Of a DNA stretch of 64,000 nt, positions 18,181-27,197 are shown one piece after another. This DNA comes from Pseudeuparius sepicola (taxonomy: Eukaryota; Arthropoda; Insecta; Coleoptera; Anthribidae), in NCBI GenBank assembly GCA_963920635.1, contig OY987299.1, positions 26,242,901 to 26,306,900 of the forward strand, read 5' to 3'. How positions within the stretch are numbered: the first letter of the stretch is position 1; each line of letters begins with the position of its first letter. Made by a program: the position numbers and the translations under genes. The notes below the pieces were generated by a model that had not been told where the DNA came from, searched no databases, and saw only the letters and a list, made by a program, of their open reading frames with translations.

Positions 18181-18474
18181 TCATTCTTCAGAAAATATAA
18201 TATTAGTCGTTATACCAACAGGTCCCAAGCTTGTTAAAAAGTACCTTTTGTTATCACCATTCAACTCATCTATACGTTCTTGAGTTAATTTATCCGTAAA
18301 CCTCTGCGGTAGAATCATCTTGAAGTCTTCAAATTCCACAACCACCTTTTCACCATACTTAGTATTTATTCTCTTAAAACTCTGAATCTCAAACTTTTCA
18401 TTTACTTCCAAATCTCGAACGTTCACCAGATTTTTCTGCAGCAAGTTCTTATTTAAATTGTTTAAGAAGGACAT
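18181..18474 (-). CDS. Small Polinton protein, possible OB-fold (97 aa)
   Basis: The start is the ATG at 18474. The frame is open further upstream, but through the terminal repeats. The product has an N-terminal helical stretch and then a beta-rich core (EKFEIQSFKRINTKYGEKVV, ILPQRFT, DELNGDNKRYFL). The pattern of a strand, a K/R-N/T-x-Y-G turn and a strand of acidic and hydrophobic residues resembles small OB-fold proteins I associate with Polintons and could bind single-stranded DNA for replication. It is the outermost gene at the right end. The functional reading is tentative. Confidence 0.55.
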   Translation of the reverse strand: MSFLNNLNKNLLQKNLVNVRDLEVNEKFEIQSFKRINTKYGEKVVVEFEDFKMILPQRFTDKLTQERIDELNGDNKRYFLTSLGPVGITTNIIFSEE

Positions 18475-18566
18475 GTTGAGTTTGTTGACAATATTCGCTG
18501 AACCTTGCCTATATAATGTAGGGACCTCCCCACCCCAGAGTAGGGGTGGACCCCACCCTCCCCCAA

Positions 18567-18680
18567 ACCCTATGAGAGCATGACGCCACAACCCCTATGA
18601 GAGTATGACGCCAACCGAAAACCCCTATGAGAGTATGACGCCAAACTTGTTGAGACAGGTTTGGCGTCATGCTCTCATAG
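18567..18680. repeat. Terminal direct and inverted repeats at the Polinton right end
   Basis: Three direct copies of a 22-24 bp unit (CCCTATGAGAGTATGACGCC) start near 18,567, 18,592 and 18,622. The last copy (18625-18646) is repeated in reverse at 18659-18680 with one mismatch over 22 bp and a 12-base loop. The retroelement sequence begins directly after this hairpin. A C-rich stretch lies just inside (18,529-18,570). Confidence 0.85.
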
Positions 18681-18681
18681 T

Positions 18682-19980
18682 CTTACTACTGACATCCTAG
18701 AAATCCCAGTAAAAAATAATATCCTTACCATAAGAGACGAACTAACAAAATTTACCCAAGCTTATGCACTTCCTAATAAAACAGCGAGATCTGTAGTAGA
18801 CGCTCTTTTACTCTATTTTCAACATTTTGGAACTCCCTTAAGAATCCATTGCGATGTAGGTAAAGAATTTAATAATCAATTAATGAAAGATCTTTGTAAA
18901 TTATACAATATAAAATTAACTTTCTCTAGTGTTAGTCATCCGAAATCAAATGGCTCCTTAGAAAGATTTCATGCCACCTTAACTGAAATGATACGCGCGT
19001 GTAGTACAGAAAATCCTAACGAACACCCATTTCAAATGCTTCCTTACGCTTGTATAGCATATAACAATTCTATAAATAAAACACACGGCTTTACTCCTTA
19101 CGAATTGCTATTCGGTCACACCTCGTCTCGACCTCCAGAAGTTTTGTATAATCAGCAAGAATTAATCTCGTACGTTCGAGATTTAAACAATAAAATAAAG
19201 CATTATTATGAAGTGGCAAGAAAGCGTACAGATATGCGCAAGCAAAAAGCAAAACAGCGATTTGATACACACGTTTCGGAGCAGCAACAATTTCGCGTAG
19301 GAGAAAAGGTTTATGTCAAGGAGTCCCAAATAAAAAATAAACTAGCTAACAAATTTAATGGGCTCTATAAAATTAAAGAAATTTATACGAATTCAGCTTT
19401 GCTACATAACCCAATTACTAACCAAACTACAAAAATGAATTTTGATATGCTAAAGAAATGCCACGAATTGGAGGAAGAAGAACTAACGGTTAAAGAATTC
19501 TTTTATACTCTAGATCGAAAAATCCCTATTGAAAATAATAACGTTTCCATTGAACTGGGCAATTTATTTGATGCCCCTGAAAATATTTCATTAGCTCACT
19601 GTGTATCTAAAGATTTAGAAATGAATGCACGAATTGCAAAAGAATTTAAGAATAAATTTGGACACGTAGATGAACTAAAAAATCAAAATAAGTCAATTGG
19701 TGAAATAGCAGTACTTCAACTTCCGACAAGAAATATTTATTATTTAATAACTAAAGAATTTTTCTATTATAAACCAACTTATGCTAATTTATTTAATTGC
19801 TTAAAAGAATTACGGACAAATTGTCTCGAGAGCACTGATGAAAAAGATAAAATTATAGCTATACCCAAGTTAGCTTGTGGATTAGACAAATTAGATTGGG
19901 ACACAGTTCTCCCTATGATCAAATATATTTTCAAAAATACTGATATTAAAATAATTTGTTATATCGAACCAAGTTCCTAA
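18682..19980 (+). CDS. Retroelement integrase fused to an OARD1/TARG1-like macro domain (partial pol)
   Basis: One uninterrupted frame encodes the integrase core, its SH3-like tail and then a macro domain. The integrase has Asp at DILEIP (18,691), Asp in IHCDVGKEF and Glu in SNGSLERFH with 35 residues between the last two, as in retroviral integrases. After the GEKVYVK segment and a linker, about 145 codons (19,543-19,977) match the ADP-ribose glycohydrolase family OARD1/TARG1: IELGNLFD, SLAHCVS, GEIAVLQL, YYLITKEF, YKPTYANL, ACGLDKLDW. The Lys of YLITK and the Asp of CGLD, which correspond to the catalytic Lys/Asp of TARG1, are both present. The macro domain would remove ADP-ribose from proteins or related compounds. 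The fusion is in frame with no stop between the parts. Confidence 0.9.
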   Translation, partial: LTTDILEIPVKNNILTIRDELTKFTQAYALPNKTARSVVDALLLYFQHFGTPLRIHCDVGKEFNNQLMKDLCKLYNIKLTFSSVSHPKSNGSLERFHATLTEMIRACSTENPNEHPFQMLPYACIAYNNSINKTHGFTPYELLFGHTSSRPPEVLYNQQELISYVRDLNNKIKHYYEVARKRTDMRKQKAKQRFDTHVSEQQQFRVGEKVYVKESQIKNKLANKFNGLYKIKEIYTNSALLHNPITNQTTKMNFDMLKKCHELEEEELTVKEFFYTLDRKIPIENNNVSIELGNLFDAPENISLAHCVSKDLEMNARIAKEFKNKFGHVDELKNQNKSIGEIAVLQLPTRNIYYLITKEFFYYKPTYANLFNCLKELRTNCLESTDEKDKIIAIPKLACGLDKLDWDTVLPMIKYIFKNTDIKIICYIEPSS

Positions 19981-20021
19981 TTCTGAAACTTCGTTACAGA
20001 TTTTCTTTGTTCGCTACCGCT

Positions 20022-21864
20022 ATGGCACAATATACACTGCGACCAATTAATAACACCATAGGCGTGTTCTATCAAGAGCAATCCGGACTCAAAATTTCTA
20101 ATGACAAGTGGAGTTTATTGGTATATAAAGACATTTCATCTCTAAAAACAACATTCGAAAATAATAATAAAATTTTAGAAAATATGCAATTTATAATTCA
20201 ACCAAAAGACGTACGAATGGCCGCCTTTCTAAGCGAAGTTAAGTCACATCTCACTTTACTAAATCAACTTTCCGAAAACATTGCGCTCAAATTTGTAGAA
20301 TTAGCTATTGATGTAAGAAGATATAAGAGGTTTAATTAATGGTTTAGGGTCAGTTTGGAAATTTATTACCGGAAATTTAGACGCTTCAGACGGACAGTAT
20401 TATAACGATTGTATCGACAAAATTAACAGAGACGAACACGAATTAGAAAAATTATTGAAAAAACAAATTTTAGTAACTACTTCAGTTATCAAAAACTTTA
20501 ACGACTCTATCAACAAATTACAAATTGATGAAATTACTTTTAATAATGACATAAAACAAATCGAAAATTACATTTATAACATTTCTGTTAATTATTACAC
20601 TGCAAAATTACAAGTTTTAGAGATGGCCGAAAGACTCCTAGAATCCTATACCTTTATCGAAAGCAATTTAAATGACATTCTAAACTCTATTACTTTTGCA
20701 AAGTTACATATCATTCACACGTCAGTTATAACTCCTGAAGACCTGGTTCATCATTTGCAAATAATCGCTCAAACTTTAAACAAAAATAATTTGCCCTTAA
20801 CTCCTCAACTTCTAAATGTTGCAACTTATCTTGATTTTATAGAACTAAAGGTTTTTCAAACAGAAAATAGACTTGTTTTTATATTAGACATTCCTTTAGT
20901 AGAACCTCAATGGTATACTCTTTATAGAATTTATCCTATTCCAATTTTCGACAATAAAACTGGATTTTATCACATAGTATCCACTGATACTAAATTTGTA
21001 GCAAAAAGCGATGACCCAACTCTCTATGTAATTCTCTATGATATAAAAAATTGTAAAGAACTAGCATTTGATTTAATAATGTGCAAAGATTTATATCCTA
21101 CTCCTATTGACTCACATTCAAGATGTGAAGCTCAATTATTAGAGGTAAAAACCCATTTACCTAATACTTGTGACAGAGTCACAATTTCAATTGAAAGTTA
21201 CAATGTACAATTGATTCAAGAGAATCAATGGTTAATAATTTTAAGTGAAATATTTCCTATAACTATTAAGTGCAAAAATCAAAATCCTTTGACTATAATG
21301 CTAGACAAAACTTCAATTTTAACGTTAAAATCTGAATGCATTGCTTATATTAGAAGTACTAAAATTCAAACGAAAAATTTAAATAAATCTAATCAAACCT
21401 ATAAATTTCACCCAATTAATATACCATTTGAATGTTGCAAAGAAACTCCAAATAAACTAAAATATCCTGACTTAAAACCTTTACAACTAAATAAATTTAA
21501 TTATGACGATTTAAATGTCGCAAAGCATAAATTAGACGAATATGCAAAGGATCTTGATAATATTATTAACGAACCAACTGTAAATAAGTATACGCCAATA
21601 TTGACATATCTATCCATTACTTTAATCATACTTTTAATTATTGTGTACTTTTATTTTAAATGTAAAAAGTCTAGGAACATTAAAATAGGCATTATTACTA
21701 CTAATAACGGAGACGATCCTCCACAACCTCCTAGAACTCGAAATCGCGTTTTTCAAAATTTAAGAAAATTTGTTACTGTCAAAAGAAGACCTTCGTATAG
21801 ATTGGACGAACCTCGCGAAGAAGAAGAAATTGAACTAAATTCTAATACCAAAACATATGCCTAA
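20022..21864 (+). pseudogene. Errantivirus-like envelope (F-type) gene, frame broken near the cleavage site
   Basis: This gene encodes an insect errantivirus envelope glycoprotein related to baculovirus F proteins. The first ATG is at 20022, with the signal peptide probably supplied by upstream spliced sequence. The first part ends in a stop at 20337-20339, just after a basic, furin-like stretch. The rest, beginning with a glycine-rich fusion-peptide-like segment near 20,340, continues in another frame to 21,864. The shift therefore falls at the expected proteolytic cleavage site (about 20,320-20,335). The second part has a long helical region, a Cys-containing ectodomain, a transmembrane segment (LTYLSITLIILLIIVYFYF, near 21,605-21,660) and a cytoplasmic tail. 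As it stands, it cannot make a full-length envelope protein. Confidence 0.85.
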
Positions 21865-21912
21865 TTTAATGTCAAAATTTGTTAACACAAATTTTTAATA
21901 TAAGGGGGAAGG

Positions 21913-22324
21913 TGTTATATCCGACCTCAAGCATCACCTTGAGCATAACCTTGTTTTTACCCTTGATTCTGTTTACTGTTGGATATTATGTTCTCATTCT
22001 CTATTGTTCAAGATGCTTACTACACAGATATCATTTTCCATTGTATATTGTTCTAGAATGATTACTAGAACATATCATATTCCTTTTGAGTATTGTTAAA
22101 ACTTGCTTACTGCAAGAATTGCAGAATTTGATCTTCCCTTTGTCTTTATATTCTTTTCCCATGAGAACCACAACACCTCAGCATAACAGATCTGTATAAA
22201 TAGGACCTAGTAAAGTAAGAGTGTTAATTCTAGTCTTGTCTGTAGTCTAAGCCGAAACTCTGTAACTCGCGTTACTCAAATAAAAGTTTTTTAAAAAGTC
22301 TTCGTCTTCACGTCGCCCGTAACA
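21913..22324 (+). repeat. 3' LTR of the errantivirus-like element
   Basis: This LTR of about 412 bp begins TGTTATAT directly after the polypurine tract and ends GTAACA. It contains TATAAATA at 22,195-22,202 and a polyadenylation signal AATAAA at 22,279-22,284. No partner LTR is in the window. The flank after it is TATATA, the kind of target errantiviruses prefer. Confidence 0.8.
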
Positions 22325-22930
22325 TATATACGACTAAGTTGGTCACGTGACTACGCGATTATGAGTTAGCGCCGTGGCCTGTCTTTATCGTTGGCATCGA
22401 TGCGCAATGACATACCGTGGGTTAGTCTATCGTGGTCTGCGCGCAAGGTTAGTAGAGATCCTCATTTCTCTATCAAAATAACAAATACATAAGTATGAGT
22501 TTTTGGTTTTACGGTTTTATGAACCTATCTAATCCAAATATTTTGAGGTTTTATGTAGTTTGTGTTTTGTGTTCAATTCAGATTTCAATTTCATCCACAA
22601 AATATATATAGGTTAGTTCATCCATGTTCAAAAAAGTTGTTCTAAAAGTTTTGTTATTTTAGGTATTATTTAAAAATGCATTTTCCAAGTGCTAGAAAAA
22701 TTATTTTTAACATTTAAAGACAGTTTTTTCGGTTCTAAAGTAAGTTTATTTGGCCATGTCCAATGTTTTATTAGAGAGAAGATCTACAAGCATTATTATT
22801 ATTAAATTACTAGTAAAAAAAACCAAAGGGTGAAATTTGGGCAATGTACAATGTAATTTTTCTTGAGAATTTATTATTCTTCGCTTTGTAATACCTGTAC
22901 ATAATATTTACACCATATTTTTTATTTGGT
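22325..22930. other. Non-coding AT-rich stretch with a repeat-family fragment
   Basis: No gene is seen here. At about 22,395-22,440 a segment reading GATGCGCAATGACATACCGT and then GGGTTAGTCTATCGTGG matches the arms of the inverted-repeat element at 58,400-58,852, so it is a fragment of that family. Confidence 0.55.
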
Positions 22931-22949
22931 AATTATTTCTCGAGGAGTC

Positions 22950-23110
22950 CTTAGGTTCTGCAGTAGGTGTACAAATTTGTATGCAGGACATCTGCAGTAC
23001 TTCGTCAGGCCCCTGCAGTACTTATGCAGGAGCGTGCAGTGGTTATGTGTGCTGGACTCTGCAGTAGGTACCTGTGCAGGACCCGGCAGTATTTATGCAG
23101 GACTCTACCC
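22950..23110. repeat. Degenerate CTGCAGTA-type minisatellite
   Basis: Six or seven imperfect copies of a unit around CTGCAGTACTTATGCAGGAC, of about 22-30 bp, can be aligned by eye between the first CTGCAGTAGG and the last TATTTATGCAGGACTC. Spacing varies. It yields open frames by chance. Confidence 0.75.
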
Positions 23111-23156
23111 GAGGGTGTACCTCCCCACTACAAAAGAAAACACTACTACACATAAT

Positions 23157-23850
23157 ATTTTCTTGGAAGTGGCTATTTATACGTCCGACGGATACAAACG
23201 TCAGTATACGTCTTGCGCTCTCATTAGCGGGCTGAGTCACGTGACTTCTTTGGACGTGCATTTAACTCCGTACACGTCCGAAGCCGTAGTAAACTAATAT
23301 TTAGATACGACGGAAGTGCATTTTTCTCAAGCATCTTTGCAATAAGGAGCGTATGCACTGCTCCTTTTTGGGGGATAGACGCTGCCGTATGAAAAAAGAA
23401 GTGGTAATAATTTCCAATGGTGTAACTCACCCCCGATTTTCTTGAAATTTTGGCTAGGTAGGTACCCCGTATTTTTGCCCGATGCAATGTTCGGCGTTGT
23501 AACCCACCCCCCGATTTTCTTGAAATTTTGGCTACCCCCCGACATTCGGCGCCGTGCCGAATGTCGGGTGGGTTACATCATTGTAAATAATAAAATAACC
23601 ACTTCATTTTTCATTCCGCAGCGCCCATCGCGGAAAAAGTAGGGCATACGCAATATAAAATGAGACAAGATAGGTCTGAATAATCTCGGACATCATCCAA
23701 TCGACTTAGTAAACAAGCCGATTCATAATCCATCGGACGGTAGAAGTAAGGTTATGTGTCACGTGACTCAATTGACCAATGAGAGCGCAAGACGTATACT
23801 GACGTTTGTATCCGTCGGACGTATAAATAGCCACTTCCTATTTTCTTTGC
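23157..23850. mobile_element. Inverted-repeat element with GC-rich palindromic core
   Basis: Arms at about 23,163-23,245 and 23,756-23,848 are inverted copies over some 80 bp (core CCGACGGATACAAACGTCAG and flanks). Inside are two direct copies of a segment CCCGATTTTCTTGAAATTTT at 23,433 and 23,510, and a perfect-looking palindrome around 23,538-23,570 (CCCGACATTCGGCGCC and its mirror). The inner segment near 23,370-23,400 (GACGCTGCCGTATGAAAAAA) recurs at about 46,222-46,250. No transposase is seen, so it is non-autonomous. Confidence 0.7.
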
Positions 23851-24287
23851 CACTACCCACACCCACCCCTGGATTTTTTGGCACCCCCTCATTTGCGAGG
23901 TACCTGAACACTAATTTTTTTTTCTTCAAAATACAGTAGTCGCGATTTAGTGAACTCTGCTTCGAGTGAACTACCCTGTAGTCTGTGTAAGTTTAAACAA
24001 TCCAAAATGATGTAATTTTCACGCATCTTCTATAAAAGCGTTGTTTTAAAAGTTATTTTAAATTTTTAAATAAAGCTTTATTTAGTATGTACCTACATCT
24101 CGATGTTAATATATTATATGTTTGCTCCAACTGTGTGGAAGATATAAGCAATTCAGTATAACAACACACCCTGTATTTTTTGTCTCTTTCCTCTACAGCG
24201 ATATATAATAGTAATTTTCTACTCATTATATTAATTTATTTTCAAATAACAACATTTTAAGATGGCTCGTTACTGGAGAGAAGGAAT

Positions 24288-24971
24288 ATACAAGGTGAGT
24301 CACATCTAAAGGCAGAGCCGAAAAAGCAATGTAGAATTCGCTAAAATAAGCACATATGCTTAATAAACATTAGCTCAAAAACGCTTGGTTCTCCATATAC
24401 AACGTGTTGAAACCTTTCGAAAAATATCATATATATTTTGGGTTGTCATTTTTTGCAATAATTTGGGCCTGTTCAGATGACCAGCGGCGTAGATACAAAT
24501 CATTTTATTTTAAATGCCAGCATAATCGCCTTGGCACTAGTTTAAAAAATCCGAAATTACGAAGAAACTGTACCAGATATAAAAAAAAATACCAAGAGGC
24601 GCTTTTTGTTCCAAATTGAATGGGCTATCCAAAAAAGGGAAAAAATTTGGTTTTTCCCAGAACCGTACTAATTTTTTTTTACAATTATTTACAGTAACTA
24701 TTTGTATCTACGCCGCTGGTCATCTGAACGGGGTCAAATTATTGCACAAAATGGCAAGCCTCCAATGCATAATGTGTACCAAATTTGGTTGGAATTCATA
24801 AATGGGCTCGAAAGAAATTAAAAAAATATGTAATTTTTGGAAAAATCTCAACACGCTGTATATGGAGAACCAAGCGTTTTTGAGCTAATGCTTATTAAGC
24901 ATATGTGCTTATTTTAGCGAGTTCTACCTTGTGTTTTCGGCTCTGCCTTTAGATATGACTTACCCTGTATA
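24288..24971. mobile_element. Foldback element, 684 bp
   Basis: Arms of about 115 bp (24,290-24,412 and 24,848-24,970) are imperfect inverted copies, for example CTAAAGGCAGAGCCGAAAA on the left and its reverse complement on the right. A second inverted pair (GACCAGCGGCGTAGATACAA at 24,479 and its mirror at 24,702) lies inside, so nearly the whole element folds back. Its ends read TACAAGGTGAG and CTTACCCTGTA, like mariner-type termini. No coding sequence is seen. Confidence 0.75.
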
Positions 24972-25132
24972 AATAAAAATTCTCAATTATGGGAATAAAA
25001 ATATACAGTGTGATTATTATAATGCAAATTTTAAGAAGAAAATCGTTTAGTTTTTTAATCGGGTAACATATTTTACATGTAGCACTTTCTTAAGGTTGTT
25101 TTTCCATAGCTATTCCTATATAGATTAATTCT

Positions 25133-25935
25133 TCAGTTACGAATGCTATGTCAGAAATTTTTATTCGGAATTTAATTTAAGCATATGCAAGGCACAACAC
25201 TATAGCCTCATCTTTTGTGAAAATTTTCTTTTTTGAATCACGACATTATCTCTGTTCTTCTCGGAGATATACTGTTTTGAAATGAATGCCTCTGAAGAAG
25301 GCTTTGCAGGCAGAAAATTCTACGTGTAAATAATCAAGGCGGCATAGGCGAAAATGCATGTCAGTTTTTCAACGGTTGTCAAATGGGTGTTCAGTGTCTT
25401 CTGTTTTCTTCCGGAGCCCACTCGCCTGGTGAAATTACCAGTTTCCATATATCGATTCCAGGCATCCTGGACTGTTGTTCGAGGTATACCAAAGGTATCA
25501 GACACATAACGTTGACTTCGGCCATCTTCAATTAATGCTACGATACTAGCAACATCCGTTACAGATAATGTCATTTTTAGATTTGACACACTGAACACCC
25601 ATTTGAAAAACTGACATGCATTTTCGCCTATGCCGCCTTGATTATTTACACGTAGAATTTTCTGCCTGCAAAGCCTTTTCCGAGGCGTTCGTTTCAAAAC
25701 AGTATATTTCCGACAAGAACGGAGATAATGTCGTGATTCAAAAAACAAAATGTTCACAAAAGATGAGGCTATAGTGCGGTTCCACTTGTCAACAGCTACT
25801 GTAGCGGCTGCACCCCACAGGGTGTTGCAAGTTTCGTGTAAAAAAAAAATCATCCCACTGGTGCGCCCTGTATATATGCTTAAATTAAATTCCGAATAAA
25901 AATTTCTGACATAGCATTCATAACTAAAGAATTAA
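25133..25935 (-). mobile_element. Tc1-like deletion derivative with long inverted arms
   Basis: The outer arms at 25,133-25,373 and 25,595-25,935 are inverted copies (for example AGGCGGCATAGGCGAAAATG at 25,338 and its mirror at 25,618). The unpaired centre carries the remnant of a Tc1/mariner-type transposase gene on the minus strand. Confidence 0.75.
25392..25574 (-). pseudogene. Tc1-like transposase fragment, helix-turn-helix part only
   Basis: From an ATG at 25574 about 60 codons encode a paired-type helix-turn-helix: SVTDVASIVALIEDGRSQRY, FGIPRTTVQDAWNRYMETG and a GSGRKQK stretch, the DNA-binding N-terminus of Tc1 transposases with its GRPR-like linker. The catalytic DDE domain is absent, so no transposition activity is possible. 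Confidence 0.75.
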
Positions 25936-25936
25936 G

Positions 25937-26197
25937 GTGGATTTATAAACTCGACGTTTGCGTTGGCGCTCGAAGTTGACGGTGACCTTCGCAGTTTGTG
26001 TCCAGAAATGCGAACGACGGAACGTGAAAAAGATGAAATTAGTTTATCTCGGACGGCATCGGATGCAGACGGCAGCATTCGACGGCATTTTATAAACGTT
26101 TACACGTAAAATATTGGGATTGAATTTTCGACGCACATGGCAACGTTGGCAACGGCGAGCACCAACGCAAATGTCGAGTTTATAAATCCACCTTTAA
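25937..26197. mobile_element. Small inverted-repeat element (MITE-like), about 260 bp
   Basis: The left end AAGGTGGATTTATAAACTCG (25,937) is mirrored at the right (26,170-26,190), and the match continues inward over about 40 bp through the segment GACGTTTGCGTTGG and its mirror. It contains no coding sequence. Confidence 0.7.
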
Positions 26198-27190
26198 TCT
26201 ACAATTAAAAAAAAAAATCATCAAAATCGAATGAGCGGTTCGCGAGAAATCCAAATTTGAAATTGGGGCTAATTTTTAGTGGCCGCTTTTTTTTGCCGGT
26301 CAGTGTAGTATTATAGTTTTACTTTCGATACCTAATTTTGTATCAATATACAGTGTGTTTCACTTCAAGTCGAGACAATTCATTATTTTTTTACGGGTTG
26401 ACTGATTTTCAAAAACTTTTTTTTAAAAGTATAGTGCTCCGAAAGATTTACATTTTGACACTAATTTTTTTCAGATTCGTCTTGTCCATGACCTACTACG
26501 ATTAAAATTATACCCCCAAAAACTGCAAAAGAACATTAGGCATTATTTTTTTAGGAAAAAAAATGAATAGCACAGTCGTATTGGCCATACCCGAAAACCA
26601 CACATACCATGTTTCACGATCATGGCTTATACAGGGCGTTCAGAAAATAGCTTCAAACATGGCAAAAATTTGGTTTTTCGAAGTACCCTGTACAAACACC
26701 GAGAGATATTTTAAAATGATTTTTTTGCAGTTTGATTAGGGCTCACATAAGCCATCAATCCCCACGATTTCATGGCTCTGCCATATAAAAATACAAAAAT
26801 CGAAAATAATCGTTATTTCTCTTGGTGTTTTTTTACATTTTTTTTCTACAATTTTAACTTATGTCTATTTGAATTATATTGATTAAAATTAATCTTCCAT
26901 CTTTTTGCATCTGGCAGAGTCTGCATATACCTTATTTTTTTAATGTATCAGAGGTAGCTGCGCCTGGCGAATGGAAAAAATGTCTAATTTTCCTTCTTTT
27001 TCCATATGGCCATTATTAAAATATATATTCTTTTACTCAATGATGTGGCAGAGTCCGTAATTACCTTATTTCAGTTTCAGTGGCTCCACTAATAAGGTAC
27101 CTAGTGTATATTGATACCCCTAGTCTTCACTCTCGAGACTATATTATAAATTATAACCACTATCTTCTGTGGCATTATCAAGGATTATTA
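26198..27190. other. Intergenic AT-rich sequence upstream of the SLD5 gene
   Basis: No gene or clear element boundary is seen. Fragments such as ATACAGTGTGTTTCACTTCA (26,349) look like ends of mariner-type elements. The last 200 bases before 27,198 should contain the SLD5 promoter, but I see no clear TATA/initiator pair. Confidence 0.4.
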
Positions 27191-27197
27191 GGCCACT

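Larger units (their letters stand above)
1..18660. mobile_element. Polinton/Maverick element (left end not resolved), interrupted by a BEL retrotransposon
   Basis: The gene set of polB, chromodomain integrase, FtsK/HerA-type packaging ATPase, double-jelly-roll major capsid and single-jelly-roll penton protein defines a Polinton (adintovirus-like) element. Plus-strand genes (6834-10862) converge with minus-strand genes (18,474-10,902) at about 10,880. The right terminus is probably within the repeats at 18,567-18,680. The left terminus lies in 1-526 or beyond the window, since the BEL element at 527-6764 sits between the polymerase gene and the leftmost sequence. I could not find matching terminal inverted repeats. 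Several genes are broken, so this copy is unlikely to be autonomous. Confidence 0.85.
18681..22324 (+). mobile_element. Errantivirus-like (Ty3/Gypsy, env-bearing) element, 5' truncated
   Basis: What remains is the last part of pol starting near the first catalytic Asp of the integrase, an added macro domain, an env gene, a polypurine tract (AAGGGGGAAGG at 21,902-21,912) and a 3' LTR. Everything upstream (5' LTR, gag, protease, RT) is missing where the element meets the Polinton terminal repeats. Either the Polinton inserted into this element or a truncation joined them; the sequence to the left of the window could decide. Confidence 0.85.

Noticed and set aside
24262..24300. Mini-exon: ATGGCTCGTTACTGGAG ... 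followed by GTGAGT
   Set aside because: The GTGAGT belongs to the terminal repeat of the foldback element starting at 24,288 (its mirror is at 24,955-24,970), so it is not a splice donor I can support.
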